From Pomphorhynchus laevis (Eukaryota; Acanthocephala; Palaeacanthocephala; Echinorhynchida; Pomphorhynchidae), in NCBI GenBank assembly GCA_012934845.2, contig WNNJ02000050.1, positions 62,001 through 126,000 of the forward strand: a DNA stretch of 64,000 bases, given 5' to 3'. The notes under the pieces are model-generated. The model was not told the origin of the DNA. It ran no database searches and was given only the letters and a program-made list of their open reading frames with translations. Below are positions 12,831 through 24,550 of the stretch, piece by piece (the first letter of the stretch is position 1; every line of letters begins with the position of its first letter). Position numbers and translations under genes: made by a program.

Positions 12831-13290
12831 ATTTTACTGTCATTCAGTTATTAATTAGCAGGTAGAACAACTCTTACGACTGAAGCCTTGCGTTGTAATA
12901 AGGGTTGCAAAGCTCAACCACTTATTCTAATATCTAAATATAGTGGTTTGCGAAAAATCAATTGACACTGCGGTGCATGAGCCAACGCTGGCCACAATTG
13001 ATTTTAAATTCACATTTGCTGCTAAAATCAATTACTGTTTATTAATTAAATCAATTAATCGATCAATTAATTAAAATCAATTAATCATTTGCTGCTGGAC
13101 TTTGATAATCTGCACCACCAATGTAATACGAAACTAAGTTGCATAAAGTATGTTTACTGGCTTATTGCGTGAGAACCTTCTAGTAATTCCCTAAATAAGA
13201 TACAAATACGTATTCGTTGATTACGAGTGCACTGCATTTCTGGTAAGATTCCAATTATTATTAGTAAGAATTTATTAAAGTAAAAAACAT
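12830..13290. other. AT-rich stretch with degenerate short repeats
   Basis: Around 12,960-13,090 a run of aattaa/atcaatta words makes a low-complexity block. No gene is visible. The right end may be the 3' tail of the minus-strand element that follows. Confidence 0.4.
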
Positions 13291-13598
13291 TGAACATTAT
13301 ACATTGTACATTGTTAAATATTATAATTAAATCTTCACGCCCAAAATGCGCTCTTCTGCAAACCCGCCTACGGAAAGCATTTGTCTTTTGAATGTCGAAG
13401 CTTTTCTTTTTAGATTTGTGGCGGTAAAGACGATTAGCGAAATAAACAAACATTTAAACAATAAAATTCTAGTTACATTTTCTTAATAAAACAAATAATT
13501 CACATGAGATTCTTTAAATTAAAATTCCAGAATGTAAAAAACGCAATAAAATCAATCAGTTCATACAAAAAAATAAACCATTCAAAAAATTTTTATTT

Positions 13599-16202
13599 TT
13601 ACATTATTTTTATTTTTACATATCTTTTAATTAATTTATTTTTCATATATTCATCATTAATAAATTCTTTTTTAATTATTTCTAAAAGCCTTTTTAAAAA
13701 TCTATAACGTTGTTCTGGTGGCCGATTATTTGAGTAGAAGTATAGCCCACTCAACACAAAAGCATTGAGCACTACTATACACCTATTCAGAGTGACATTT
13801 AAACGTCTTGCACGCCAGAACATCTGTATACCTTTTTTCACTAATTTAAAACATTTTGACATATCTGATCTCCAGTGCAGCCTGGATTCGAAGACAGATC
13901 CCAGTATCCTTACTTGTCTCTTCCGATTTCCCGGAAGAGAACCAAATAATTTAGTATGGCGTCCTGGTTTGCGAAATCTGTAGTGAATGAAATTGCTTTT
14001 CGTTGGGTTTAACGACAAGCCCAATTTAGATAGGCGTATAGCAATCTCATTTACCACAGATTTCACTCTGTCTTCGAATCTCCTATCAGATAGAGAGTTC
14101 ATTTTGAACACCAGTGATATATCATCCGCATAGATAGTACCACTAGTGTTCCTATCCAAGAGTCCATCTAAGACTCCCCTTGTCGTAATCATATAAAGGA
14201 TTGGCGATAAAGGGGACCCTTAAGGAAGACCCTTGGATAGTTTATAAAACGGACCCTTGTCGTCTTCTAAATAAAAGCTTCTGCTCTCCAAAATTCCCCA
14301 CACTCGACGCAAGATGTTCAGTGGAACATCATCTTTTTTCAACGTTTCCATTACTGAGTCGAGTATAAGGTTGTCAAAAGCTGCAGACACATCCAGTGAA
14401 TACAGCAGCGCAGGCCGTGTATCCTTGGTGAGAAAGCCTTGCTGAGCCCTGACTGCTTTTACAGTTCCCCTACCACTACGAAACCCATGAATATGGTCAC
14501 CCAACAATTCCCGAGATTCGTAGTGGCGAGCCAGGTATCTTGCCAGAGCTTTCTCATAAACCATCACCAAATTATTGGATATGGTAATTGGTCTCGTGTC
14601 CTTAGCTGTTGACACCCATTGACCCTTTGGAAGAAATATAACTTTTCCGATTGCAATATCCGGCCAGGCCGCTAGCGGTGAAGCTAGCAGTCTAGCCGCG
14701 ATTTGCTCTCGAAGTTCCTTATCGATCAACTTGGTGGCAGCCGCGCACGCTGAGACGCCATTAGATGACGTCTTAGGCGTGATCGGCCACGCGTCCAAGA
14801 GTTCTTCAAGCGTGACATCTTCTTCCAATGGGTCAATATTTTGGAAAGTAAGCTTCAACCTCGTTTGAAGCTGCACATCTTCGGAGCATATTATTGCATT
14901 GGCTAAGTGCTTATTTTTTATGTCTTGTAAGACTGGTCTAATTCCCTTTGAAGCGATCCACCTGGAAGCCGCTGCCCTCCAAGACCGGAATGTGGTCTTC
15001 CTTATGGTAGACCACCATTCCTTCGAGAAATTCTTATAGGACAGTAGCTTCTTAGCATCCCGCTTCAACGACTCTTTATCGAGTTGATCTTGGAGTCGGC
15101 ACATGAGAACCCTGCTCTGGTCAGACGGATCAGGATCAGCTCTTAATCCCCAGAGAAGCTTTTTTATGCGCAGGGCCTTTGGGTTGTATTTAAGCATAGG
15201 TGGTCTTTTTGTAATTAGGTATTTATTAGCTAAATTAAATATTTCTTTATTAAATGTATATAAAAAATTATTATTTTTTAAAAGACACAATTGATTATTT
15301 ATAAAATTTGGACTGAAGTCATTAAAACCATTCATTCTACTATTTACACTCAATTCATTGAAGATTTTTATATATTCACACACATTCTCACATTCATTCA
15401 ATATATAATTCAAGATGTCATTAATATTATTATCATTATTATTGGTTAAAAAACTTGAATTTCTTTGTTGTAAGCCTGCATACCAGCCTTGGTCGGTTGA
15501 AATCGTTTTTTTGACCATTTCTTCCTTCCAAGCCCAGTATACAAGTTTATGCCCGTCATTGAACCCGTCCCATTCGATATTTTTTAACCACTTGAGTTTT
15601 AATTTAACATTTTTGAAATTAATCGCTATATCTAAAATTGATTGGTAACCTGTATGACGGCGGAGAAAAGTTCCCTCAAGTGGGTTTATGACCTCCCCGA
15701 TTTGGTCAATCAGGGATCCCACCCGAGCCCCTCCGGAGTCATTAAGGTCACCAACAATGTATTGTGCACCAGCATTAAACACCTTAACCAGAAGCTTCTT
15801 GATGGCCTTCTTACTCTCCTTCGTCCACCATCCACCCAGTTTTAAGTAGCAGTTTGCTACGAAAACCGGACGACGGTAAACGAAAAATTTCAGAAGTTGA
15901 TAAGAGCCCACCTCGCTGGCCCCCTCTGAAATCAAGCAAGCGTTCAAACGCTTGCTTGTCATTGAGACCAGGGTGAGCTCTAATCTACCGTCAACTTGGT
16001 ATGTGAACATTGTGTAATCTTCGTAATGTCCGGCTAAAGTTTTCAAAACATGGGGAGAACGCGCCTCCTGCAGAAATAGGACATCTCCATGATCAAAATT
16101 GGAATATTGTACTAGATTCCTAACGGTCCCTATATTCCAACTGATCAACGAGATGTCTTCCAACGAGTTATACTCGATGCGTCGCTTTTTACACAGATGC
16201 AT
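13599..16202 (-). pseudogene. ORF2 of Jockey/I-like element: APE endonuclease and reverse transcriptase, one internal stop
   Basis: The endonuclease starts at residue ~18 with LISWNIGTVRN (catalytic Asn), VLFLQEARSP (Glu) and YIVGDLNDSGG (Asp/Asn). RT follows: PKGQWVSTAKDTRPITI, GDHIHGFRSGRGT, LLYSLDVSAAFDNLI (motif A), then GLP-stop-GSPLSPILY (motif B) and GTIYADDISLVF (motif C, catalytic YADD), then SLNPTKSNFIHYRF and RPPEQRYRFLKRLL. The only stop is TAA at 14,220-14,222, in place of the Gln of the PQG motif (one C-to-T change of CAA). The frame continues to 13,599. Total about 867 codons, normal for the group. The start ATG at 16,202 overlaps the end of ORF1 by 14 nt, suggesting reinitiation or frameshift translation. 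No RNase H domain is visible. Confidence 0.9.
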
Positions 16203-17462
16203 CTGCAGGAAGAGTTAATTCTCCTAACTGGGCACATCTACCTCCTGAATCCCCTTCTCTACGAGCGTGTTTTTTCACGACCCTAAAAATGGCAGATCCT
16301 TCAGAGTCCGATGAAACCATGGAAATATACTCCATGTTTTCTTCCCTCTCCTCTGGCTCTGCCTCTTTTAGACTAATGAAGCGATTTGTCTTATTTTGAC
16401 GATTTTGTTTTTTGTTTTCACTTGTATTTTTATATTTATTAATTGCTGATTTTTTCATGTCATTTTTTAAGTTTTTTATTTCTTTTTCTTTTAATGTCAT
16501 TGAATTTTTTAAATTCCTGTTTTCCGCCGCTAATGCAGACATCTTCAATTCTAGTTCGTTTAGTCTGTCAATCAACACCCTCATTTCTGAGGCATGTTGA
16601 TCGACAGACTGTTTTTTCGCTGCCTGAATGTATGATTGTGCTCCCACACAAGCTTTCTTATTCTCACCATCCACCCACTTTAAATATTCTTTAAAGTGGG
16701 TACACGTGTGAGAATACGACTTATGTGAACTTTGACAATTAGCACATTTAGGCCTTCCTAATCTTTTATCACAATTCTGTGATTCGTGGTTTTCTCCGCA
16801 GTGCAAGCAACGCGGATCACTCTCCAAACACATGTCTGAAAAGTGACCCCAGCGTTGACATCGATAGCACTGCGGATACCTGAGTTTCAAGTCATCCTCG
16901 TCAAATATTATCAACTTGACGGCATGACCCAAAATTCCAGGATGCAAATCTCTCAACTTCTGTAGATCACTTACAGCTCCCTTCACCAGAAAGGAGCTGT
17001 AAGCTTGATTGAATGTTTTACATTTTTTTTATTATTTTAATGTCCTTGTTAGCTATTAATTCTTGAACATCTTCCTCTTCTGCGAACGACGGTATATCCT
17101 TAAGTATACCCGTGGCTCGCAGAGAGGAGTCAGTCACTGTCAGTTCCTTAACTTTTGACATTCTTTTTTACTTCTTCTTTTATAGAGCAGTTTTTAAATG
17201 TTATCCTGGCAAAATCATCTTTCAAAACGTACCGCTCAAAGATCCCTTCCCGAGAGAAGTTCTCCTTGACCGTACTCCTTATACTCTTTTGAAAGCTGAT
17301 TTTTCCTTCTTTATTTTCCCATTTAATTTTCAGTGCAAAAGCATCCTGCTTTATTGGAAGGATCATCTTTTGCACTGAAAATTCATTGTCGATCGCTTTT
17401 ATGTAAATATTAGTTGAATCTTCTGGATGTCTTTTTCTTATGTCTTGTTTTTCACAAGACAT
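16189..17462 (-). pseudogene. ORF1 (gag-like, CCHC zinc knuckles) of Jockey/I-like element, with two probable frameshifts
   Basis: The main frame (16,189-16,986 and some codons upstream) holds three Cys/His knuckles: CYRCQRWGHFSDMC, CLHCGENHESQNC and CANCQSSHKSYSHTC, then a coiled-coil-like Lys/Glu/Asn-rich segment and an acidic tail. This is the RNA-binding protein of Jockey-type elements. The N-terminal part lies in two further frames: MSCEKQDIRK... (17,462-17,148), then MSKVKELTVTDSS... (17,161 to about 17,015), which runs into a run of eight A's where a one-base shift would join it to the knuckle frame. Either two frameshift mutations, or the A run is a programmed slip site; mutation is more likely. 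Confidence 0.75.
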
Positions 17463-17499
17463 GTGTTTTCTTTATTTTATATACGTAAGATAACTGAAA

Positions 17500-17645
17500 A
17501 ATAAATAAAAAAGGAGTATATAAAAATTAAAAAAAAGTATTATATATAAAAAAGTATATATATAAAATGAAAAAAAAGTATATAAAAAAAGTATATATAA
17601 AAAAAGCATATATAAAAAAGAGTATATATATAAAAAGAAAAGAAA
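17500..17645. repeat. Simple-sequence block, (A/T)-rich tatataaaaaag units
   Basis: About ten imperfect copies of a 12-20-bp word built from agtatatataaaa. It lies directly upstream of the Jockey/I-like ORF1 and may be its 5' UTR or a target microsatellite. Confidence 0.8.
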
Positions 17646-17765
17646 AAAAACAGAACAAACAACACTTACCCTATTAGGCTTTAGTCTAGACTCCTCGAGT
17701 GGCTTTGTTTAATTACTATTAGGCTTTTGTCCTTATCCACTAAAGTCTCCAAAAAGTTTCAAAAG

Positions 17766-18033
17766 TTAGTAAACGTTTGCGGTCTGTAAACGGTGCTGTA
17801 AACGTTTGCTGGCTGTGTTGTGCGACTGAGTGTTTTCAAAACTTAAAATGTTGTTCGGAAATAATGCTGAAAGTAAAATACAAAATGTTGCCTCTTTAAA
17901 CCTCCTTTCTAACAGTACCAATGCGGAAGAACTATGTCCCATAAACCTGGTTGCCGTAGTTACGTGTTGTATAAGAGATAGATCATCAACGAGAAAGTTC
18001 CATAATTTAATGTCCAAATGGCATCCACCTTGA
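17766..18033 (-). mobile_element. Element C, continuation of endonuclease after the family A insertion
   Basis: A minus-strand frame reads NFLVDDLSLIQHVTTATRF followed by GHSSSALVL, the segment that follows GDFN in CR1-type endonucleases (typically F-L-x-D-x-S-L-x-Q-H-V-x-x-x-T-R). Element C breaks off at 21,150 just after LLGDFNIQ, and this piece resumes immediately on the other side of the A copy (18,034-21,145). The frame then loses similarity at about 17,770. Confidence 0.75.
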
Positions 18034-21000
18034 TGACATTCGAATGGTAATAATACAATAATTTATTTAACGTGGCAAATGCGTGAAAAATGCACGCTTA
18101 CATGACCACTAACAAACAAAAAAGAACATAAAAAGTCACAGATAATTAGTTAATTGTTGAAATGGAATTGGATATGGCGTTTGAAGCACGGCATAGATGT
18201 TGATTGGCGGATATGAATAGGCAGTTGATTCCACAAGAGAGGAGCAGCCACAACGAATGAGCGGAAGCCAAAAGAGGTAGAGTAGATTGGGACATGTAAA
18301 AGAAGGGAATTACGGGAACGCAGAGCACAATACACAGTACGAGAATTGTCGAGAAAATTAAGGTTGAGAAATTAAGGGGTATGAGAAGTTATAAGACGAA
18401 AAGCAATGATAAGAATACGAATTTGAACACGACGATAAATGGTAGGCCAATCAAGAGAAACAAGATAGTGGGATGTATGATCAAAACGACGAAGACGGTG
18501 GAGAACTTGGACGGCAGCGTTGATGATGCGTTGTAAAGGAAGAAGAGTGGATTTAGGTGAGTTGGAAAATAGACTAAGACAGTAATCAAGTCTTGAGAAA
18601 AGAAGAGAAGATATGAGAGTCATACAAGAAGGGAAATCGATCAATCTACGAACTTGACGGAGATTGCGGAGTATCAAGGTAGATGAGCGTACTTTATCAC
18701 TAACGAAAGGTTTAAGTGAAAGTCGGTTGTTGAAATGAAAGCCTAAGAAAACGAGATTGTCAACGATAGGAAGAATTGTAGAATTTAATGATACGGAAGG
18801 AGGTTCTACGCCGAAGCTTCGAGGTAGGATCCACATAATTTTAGATTTATCAGGATTCAGAGAAAGGCGAAGGGAAGAAAGATTATTGGAAATTGAGACA
18901 AGACAGCTGGAAACAGAAACACTAAGATCATGAATACGATAAGCAGGTGCGTGAGCGTAGATGAGAATGTCATCAGCATATTACATAACATGGAAGTTAA
19001 ATTTATGAGAAATCGAAGACAAGTCACCGAGAAGAAGAGAGAAACCATAGGGCCTAATAGGGAGCCTTGTGGAACACCGGTCGGAATGGATGAAGGATGG
19101 GAGAGAGAAGAGTTAGAATATACGCGAAATGTACGGTTTGATAGATATGAAGAAAACCATGATACAGTGGGTAAAGAGAAGCCATAATCATGACGAAGGC
19201 GATGTAGAAGAATCGAGTGATCGACGATGTCAAAAGCAGACGATAGATCAAGAGAAACTATGACACTACATAATTTATGATCGCGCGAGATGAGTAAGTC
19301 ATTATAAACTTTAAGACAGGCAATTTCAGTAGAGTGATTAGAGCGAAAAGCGGCTTGGAAGGGAGGAAACAAGTTAGAGGAAAAGAGATATGTATTAACT
19401 TGCTTGAGAACGAGACGCTCAATGAGTTTAGAGAGGGTTGGGAGAAGTGAGATTGGACGGTACGAAGATGGTAGTGAGGAGTCGAGAGATTGCTTTTTGA
19501 TGAGAGGACGAACAGTGGCGCATTTCCAGATGGAAGGAAATGTACGGCTATGGATGGACGAGTTGAACAATGTGGTTAGGAAGGGTGAGATAGAGGAGCA
19601 GATATTTTTAAGCAAGTGAGTTGGAATTGGGTCAGAAGGAGAGGTTTTATTAGGTAATGACAGCAGAACCGAAGAAACTTCATCAGACGAAACGGGAAGA
19701 AGGTGGAATAGTTCTGGGAGGGAAGTATTTAAAGAGAAGAGTGGGTACAAGGGGGCTATGGGTAGTAGGGAAAGTAAATTAGATAGCTTAGTTTGTAGAT
19801 AAGAAGAAAATTCATCAGGATTTATATTACAGGAAGTAGATGATCGTGAAAGAATTGAGTTTAAGATTTCCCAATGAGATTTAGAGTTGGAAGATGACTC
19901 GAGTTGATTTCGCCAAAAGATAGTACGTTTAGTACGTATAAGAATAAGATGTGAACGGCGTAGAGAAAAGTAGGAATCACGGAGATTTGTAGGGAGTGAG
20001 TTGGGAGAATGTTTAAGAAAGCGATTATACACACGAATAGAGTGACGGAGTCGGCGCTTAGAAAGACTACAGTCAGAATCGAACCAGGGAGCATGGCGCA
20101 AGCGCTGAGAGCGTCGGAGTCGACTAGGCAGAAGGTTGTGAGGATCGACATAAGTTCAGAATCAAACAGAATGCAGAGATCATCGGGAGAGAGATAGTTA
20201 AGAGGAAGTGAAAAGAGTGAAGAAGTGAAAAGAGTGAAGAATTGAGTAAGGCTGTGCAGAGAATAGGGATATCGAGAAGTTTCCAGGGTCGACTTGGTGT
20301 GGATATTGGTGGAGGCGGAGAAGGAGGATGGGGACGAGTAAGAGTAAGAGTGACAAGGAAATGATCGGACAAACCGGGATCAGTAATTGACAAGGAAGTA
20401 TAGTCATTGAAGCAGATAGGGACAGCAATGATGTCGAGAGCATCGCCGAGAATATGAGTTGGGCTTGTTGAAAGTAATTTATAGTTAAAATCAGAAAAAA
20501 GATTAGTTAAAGTGATAGAGTCAGAGTTAGACGGGCGATCAAGACGAATGTTTAAGTCACCGAGAACAAAAGAAGGAGTATAAGACAATGAACAGTGAGA
20601 CATAAGATCTGCAAGGTCGTTAAAGAAGATATGTGAGGGGGTAACTGAACCTGGACGGTATACAATCACAAGTTCCAGAGGGAAAGGAGTTGATAATCTG
20701 CATATGAGTAATTCGAACGAGGTGTAACGGATGTTAACGTTAATTTTACGTAAAGACATTGGGTGACGAGCAATGGCAACTATACCGCCATGGTTAAAAG
20801 CAGTAGATGTATGAGAGGCAATTGGACGAGCTGATTCAACTAAAGAACAACCAGAGCGACATAGACGACGAATAGCAAGATCGTCGGAGTCACAATGACA
20901 GGATTCGGTAATGCAGAGAATATCGATAGATAATTGATCGAAGATATCAAGGAGCATATCAGCTTTATGAAGAATGGAGCGAGTGTTGAATAGACTAAGA

Positions 21001-21145
21001 CGAAAAGTATGCTTAGGAGCGAGATCGACTAGCGAAGAAGATAAGGGGGATGGTACGCCATTTAATTTTTGGTCTTGTGTGTACAACGTGAAAATTTCCA
21101 TTGATTTTACGTATAGATAAGGATGACTCGCCGTTTGTTTCACGT
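18034..21145 (-). mobile_element. Family A CR1-like retrotransposon, 5'-truncated copy inserted in element C
   Basis: This copy aligns along its length with the + strand family A copy at 26,740-29,780 at high identity. It starts within the end of ORF1 and carries endonuclease (20,124-21,143; FVLGDLNIRLD, where the other copy has GDFN, and ITESC where the other has ITESW), RT (18,857-20,101; SLDLSSAFDIVDHS, GVPQGS) and the C-terminal part (18,150-18,836). Frameshifts near 20,200, 19,030 and 18,350 disable it. It ends at the conserved 3' hairpin (18,071-18,109) and a short aataatac-type tail at about 18,045. Confidence 0.92.
18071..18109 (-). promoter_or_regulatory. Conserved 3'-terminal hairpin of family A (copy 1 of 9)
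   Basis: The minus strand carries GTGG...GCGTG-loop-CACGC...CCAC followed by TTAAATAAATTATT. The same two-part stem is found at the 3' end of every A/B family copy in the window. In CR1/L2-type elements the 3' end is the RT recognition site; here that role is inferred. Confidence 0.8.
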
Positions 21146-21149
21146 TATA

Positions 21150-21600
21150 TATTCACTGTTATATTTTGAATATTGAAGTCACCAAGAAGGATAAAATTAG
21201 ACGACTTTGTGAGATCAGTAAGATACTCAATTAAACTTGGTGATAAACAAGATTAGCGTGGAGCACGATAGCATACACAAATGGTCATGGTGATGTCACC
21301 TAATTCTATCATTAAAGAAAGTAACTCCATTCGTCCGACGCAATATGACATGGAGTTCCGTACGATAATTCTGTTAGCGACGTAAAAGGCAACTCCACCC
21401 TCTACATTTATCATGTCGGTCTGTTCTAAATAATGAGAAGTCAGGGATGGCAACACAAGCATCACTAATCCCACTGTGTAGCCAAGTTTCAGTAATTGCA
21501 AAAATCGACATATTGCTGTGAGACAAATAACAACTAAACTCATCAAACTTCGAATGATGGAAATATTATTTTGAGAGTAACGGCAGTGGTGTGGTGTCGC
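21150..21600 (-). mobile_element. Element C, ORF2 start: APE endonuclease N-terminal part
   Basis: Shifted frames give FAITETWLHSG (catalytic Glu), GGVAFYVANRIIVRN, ELLSLMIELGDITMTICVCY and FILLGDFNIQ, the first two-thirds of an APE-type endonuclease. The first motif is one frame away from the rest. The sequence stops at 21,150 where the family A copy begins, and resumes at 18,033. Confidence 0.8.
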
Positions 21601-21626
21601 TGTTGGTGTTGAAATTGGATTGATGT

Positions 21627-22871
21627 TTACGTGGTGGATGCACGAATCTGTGCGGCGGAGAGTGTCGATGGAACGGTTAGACGGATTCCGAGGCTGAATC
21701 GCGTATTTACCCTTCGCCGCACAACTTGAAAATTTTTCACAATTAGATTTTTTTCACCGTTTTGAATTCTTTGTTGAAGCTCTTTCCTTGCAGATTTCAA
21801 TCTGTTTCTATCTTCAGTGCTGAGGTCAGGTAGAAGTCTGATACTGGAGCCCCTTAACTTAAAGGAATTCTTGATGATTTGCTTACTAGTCTCGGGGCTA
21901 TCAACAACAACTTTCAAAAGCCTTGGTTTGGTACCATCTTGTTTCTTCCCAATGCGAAAGAGGTGTATTACCTGTCTATTTTGTTCGACTGATATTTCTG
22001 TTGGGAGAACAGTTGAAAGAACTTGCTTTACTGAATCAACATCATGTTTAATCCGGATGAGACTGTTTGGACTCGGTGATTCATTTAAATTTACAATGAT
22101 GAAACATTTATCCCGATCGAATGTTCGGCGTTTATGTCGTTTAGGCTCAGATATAATAGGTATATTGGGGTTATCAGTGTTGTTTACAGTGGAATTGGTA
22201 TGATTTATCATTTGTTTGAGTGTTCCATCCATTTTATATAGACTATGGGTTGTTTGAGGACAATAAAAAGTTGGGAGTGCTGTGTGATGTGGTGCTTCTG
22301 TGTTTGTTTCCGGCCTTGGATGTGTTTTCTGAGTGATATGGAATGTTTGTTTCTGTGTATCCTTGTGAGAAATGATGGAATTCTCTAGATTTGACGAATC
22401 CAGGAAATCGGATTTAAGGTTAGATAAGGAAGTTTCAAGGTTTGTTGCCTTTACGATTCGCGATCTTGCATGTCCTCGTGTCCAAACTCGAGTAGGGGTA
22501 GATTTTCGCAATATTGAAGTATCAGATGTTGCCGTTATGTTGATCGGGGCGATTTCATTGTCTAGTGAAGGTATTGTATCTTGCTCGAATACTTCACATG
22601 TATAAAGGATATCTGATCGTAATGGTTTATCAGTGTCTTCGGTTAGTGAGCGTAGATCGTTAATAGTCTTATTTAAATTTGCAATTGCAAGAGCTGCACA
22701 GAAACCACAATAGAAATTGCGACTCGTCATTGTTTGAGAACTGTCTGAGGGGAAGCTTACTTTGGTCCATATCGTGCAGCCGTGAGAGTCACATGCCACT
22801 TCATTATCTGCGTACCCAACCGACTTTGTTGTATTGTTGTGTTTCGCTTGCTTGTTGGTCTTCTTTGTCAT
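21627..22871 (-). CDS. Element C ORF1: zinc-finger and RRM-like RNA-binding protein, 414 codons, open
   Basis: The frame is open from ATG 22,871 to a stop at 21,627. Near residues 20-60 it has a cysteine pattern (VACDSHGCTIW, then RNFYCGFCAAL) like a PHD-type finger, also present in family A ORF1. A long linker rich in Ser/Thr/Asn/His follows. The C-terminal third (from about residue 245) holds KCFIIVNLNESPSPNSL, HLFRIGKKQDGTKPRLLKVV and LLPDLSTEDRNRLKSARKEL, the RRM-like and C-terminal domain layout of CR1/L2-clade ORF1 proteins. These bind element RNA. Although open, it belongs to an element whose ORF2 is broken. Confidence 0.85.
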   Translation of the reverse strand: MTKKTNKQAKHNNTTKSVGYADNEVACDSHGCTIWTKVSFPSDSSQTMTSRNFYCGFCAALAIANLNKTINDLRSLTEDTDKPLRSDILYTCEVFEQDTIPSLDNEIAPINITATSDTSILRKSTPTRVWTRGHARSRIVKATNLETSLSNLKSDFLDSSNLENSIISHKDTQKQTFHITQKTHPRPETNTEAPHHTALPTFYCPQTTHSLYKMDGTLKQMINHTNSTVNNTDNPNIPIISEPKRHKRRTFDRDKCFIIVNLNESPSPNSLIRIKHDVDSVKQVLSTVLPTEISVEQNRQVIHLFRIGKKQDGTKPRLLKVVVDSPETSKQIIKNSFKLRGSSIRLLPDLSTEDRNRLKSARKELQQRIQNGEKNLIVKNFQVVRRRVNTRFSLGIRLTVPSTLSAAQIRASTT

Positions 22872-22879
22872 ATTTTTGT

Positions 22880-23580
22880 CATATAATGTGATATTGTACT
22901 GGAATTCAAATTTCCATCAATTTTTCAAACGGAAAATTCGTTATTAAATAATGGATGCGACCAACAGATTTCGTTTATTGCGGTATCAATGGAATTTGAT
23001 TTAAATTTCAATTTGAAATTGTAAGAACTTATTATAATCAAGACAATTTTAAATTCTTTAATCGTTGAAGTAATCGTTGTAATCGATGTAATCGTTGTAA
23101 ACCTTTTTATTGTATTTACTTTAGATCTCAAACTTTTTTTAAGGTGAAAAAGTTGATATCAACTTAAACCTTTTAAGTTGATATTTAATATTTATAATAC
23201 ATTTACGTTTAATGAATTTCAATCAAATGTCCCCTTCAACGGGACAAGAAAAAAACGCTCACAAGAAAATGTGAGCGTTTTTAAATAAAGATAAATGTTT
23301 CGATTTAAAAATCGAATAATAATTTTAGTAAAATTTTAAAATATTTAACTTTAAAATAAATAATTAAACTTTATTCGCTACATTAAACAATAACCAATCA
23401 ATTAATGAGTGAATAATCTATTTATAACGTCATCAATTGAAGTCACTGCATAAATTGAAGTTATTAGTAGGCTGAATGTCTTATACATAAGAAATACAAG
23501 ACAATATATGATTATTTGTCTTATATGGTTAACACTGTTATACATTACATTATTTGCTAATTGACAATTTGAAAAATCTG
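22880..23580. other. AT-rich stretch without gene; terminator-like hairpin at 23,251-23,282
   Basis: No protein motif. Contains (aatcgttgt)-type direct repeats at about 23,060-23,100, a ttgatatcaa palindrome at 23,150, and a perfect 12-bp stem (23,251-23,262 with 23,271-23,282, 8-nt loop) flanked by A and T runs. In a bacterium it would look like a terminator; here it is one of many short-loop hairpins. Confidence 0.6.
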
Positions 23581-23589
23581 TACTTAACA

Positions 23590-23880
23590 AACGGATTGCC
23601 TCATACTTATCCCATCCTGCAGATACTATCCTGCAGATTCTATCTTGCAGATCCTAACCCGAATAGCCTATCCTGCATATCACTTACTGCATATCACTTA
23701 CCGAAGATCTCTTATTGCAGATCTCTTATTACAGATCCCTTACTGCAGATCCCTTATTGCAGATCCCTTACTGCAGATTCTTACTCACCTTCTTTTACTA
23801 CAGATCCCTTAGTGCAGATCATTTATTGCAAATCCCTTACTACAGATCTATTACTTAGGGATATGCAATAAGGAATATGC
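23590..23880. repeat. Minisatellite, unit about 15 bp (gcagatcccttactg)
   Basis: About 18 imperfect copies of gcagatcccttactg with variants (attgcagatctctt, actacagatccctt). The array is followed by inverted versions (atatgcagtaa, gatctgcagta) to about 23,940. No coding constraint is visible. Confidence 0.9.
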
Positions 23881-23959
23881 AGTAATATATATGCATAAAG
23901 GATCTGCAGTACACGACCTGAGTAAATATGCAGTGGGATTTATGTAGCACGTGACCTAC

Positions 23960-24366
23960 AGTGCGCGATCCACTCGGTGATCTTGCCCAACTCTCCTGGC
24001 CCACCATCTACATCCGTATATAACTCCGCCTTCTTCTCGTAACTATTCGTTTCATCCCTGTCGGATCCCCATTGTTCATCAACCTTTCTTTCTTAGACGA
24101 CACGCCGCACCTCTCTACCGCTGTGTTCTCGTAATTCCTTCTTACTGCACGTTCCCAGTTACTCTAACAACTACGGTCTCCGATCCTTCCTAATCGCTGC
24201 CCCCTTGCCTGGAATCAGCTTTCTCTAGACGTCCGCCGCGCTCCCTCATTTATCACATTCAAATACCTCCTCCGTTTCCACCTTCTTCACACATGATTTA
24301 GACTCTTGTTTGTTTGTTTTTTCTTCGTGGTCATGTAAGCGTGCGCCAGCCCGCATTTGCCACGTA
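23960..24366 (+). mobile_element. Family B CR1-like retrotransposon, 5'-truncated 3' end
   Basis: The piece encodes LAQLSWPTIYIR, then FINLSFLDDT and CPLAWNQLSLDVRRAPSFI in shifting frames, the RT C-terminus of family B (compare 35.8 kb and 39.7-40.1 kb), and ends with the conserved hairpin (24,326-24,364) and ccacgtaaaaataaat. Only about 400 bp were copied or kept. Confidence 0.85.
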
Positions 24367-24500
24367 AAAATAAATTCATTTTTTACCTTGATCAAATTAT
24401 CGCTTTGTCATTGCCTCATAATTTGTTTATCCTGTTTAGGCATAATAAATTATCCACACGATGAAAGTTATTTTTATAAATTTGACAATGTTTCGGTCGT

Positions 24501-24550
24501 ACACAGTTACCCTTTTCAAGATAGTACTATCTTAAAAAGGGTAACTGTGT
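24501..24550. repeat. 50-bp near-perfect palindrome
   Basis: Centred at 24,525/24,526, arms of 25 bp with a single mismatched pair and no loop; weaker pairing extends a few bases further out. No coding potential. One of a series of short-loop inverted duplications in the window. Confidence 0.9.

Larger units (their letters stand above)
13290..17700 (-). mobile_element. Jockey/I-like non-LTR retrotransposon, nearly complete
   Basis: Two overlapping ORFs in the order gag-like ORF1 (17,462-16,189) and endonuclease-RT ORF2 (16,202-13,599) run on the minus strand, followed by about 300 bp of AT-rich 3' sequence that still has an open frame to 13,154. Upstream of ORF1 is a simple-sequence block (17,500-17,645). 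The element differs from an active copy by only a few visible lesions: one stop in ORF2 and two frameshifts in ORF1. The RPPEQR-RFLK motif near the RT C-terminus is shared with the 1.2-5.9 kb and 60-kb family, so they are related. Exact ends and target duplications are not resolved. Confidence 0.85.

Noticed and set aside
18930-19619. Open frames on the + strand opposite the family A copy (and similar ones at 36.0-36.9 kb and 21.8-22.9 kb)
   Set aside because: They are antisense shadows of RT and ORF1 coding sequence.
23247-23285. Rho-independent terminator and therefore bacterial DNA
   Set aside because: It lies between eukaryotic retroelements and spliced genes, and many similar hairpins exist in the window.
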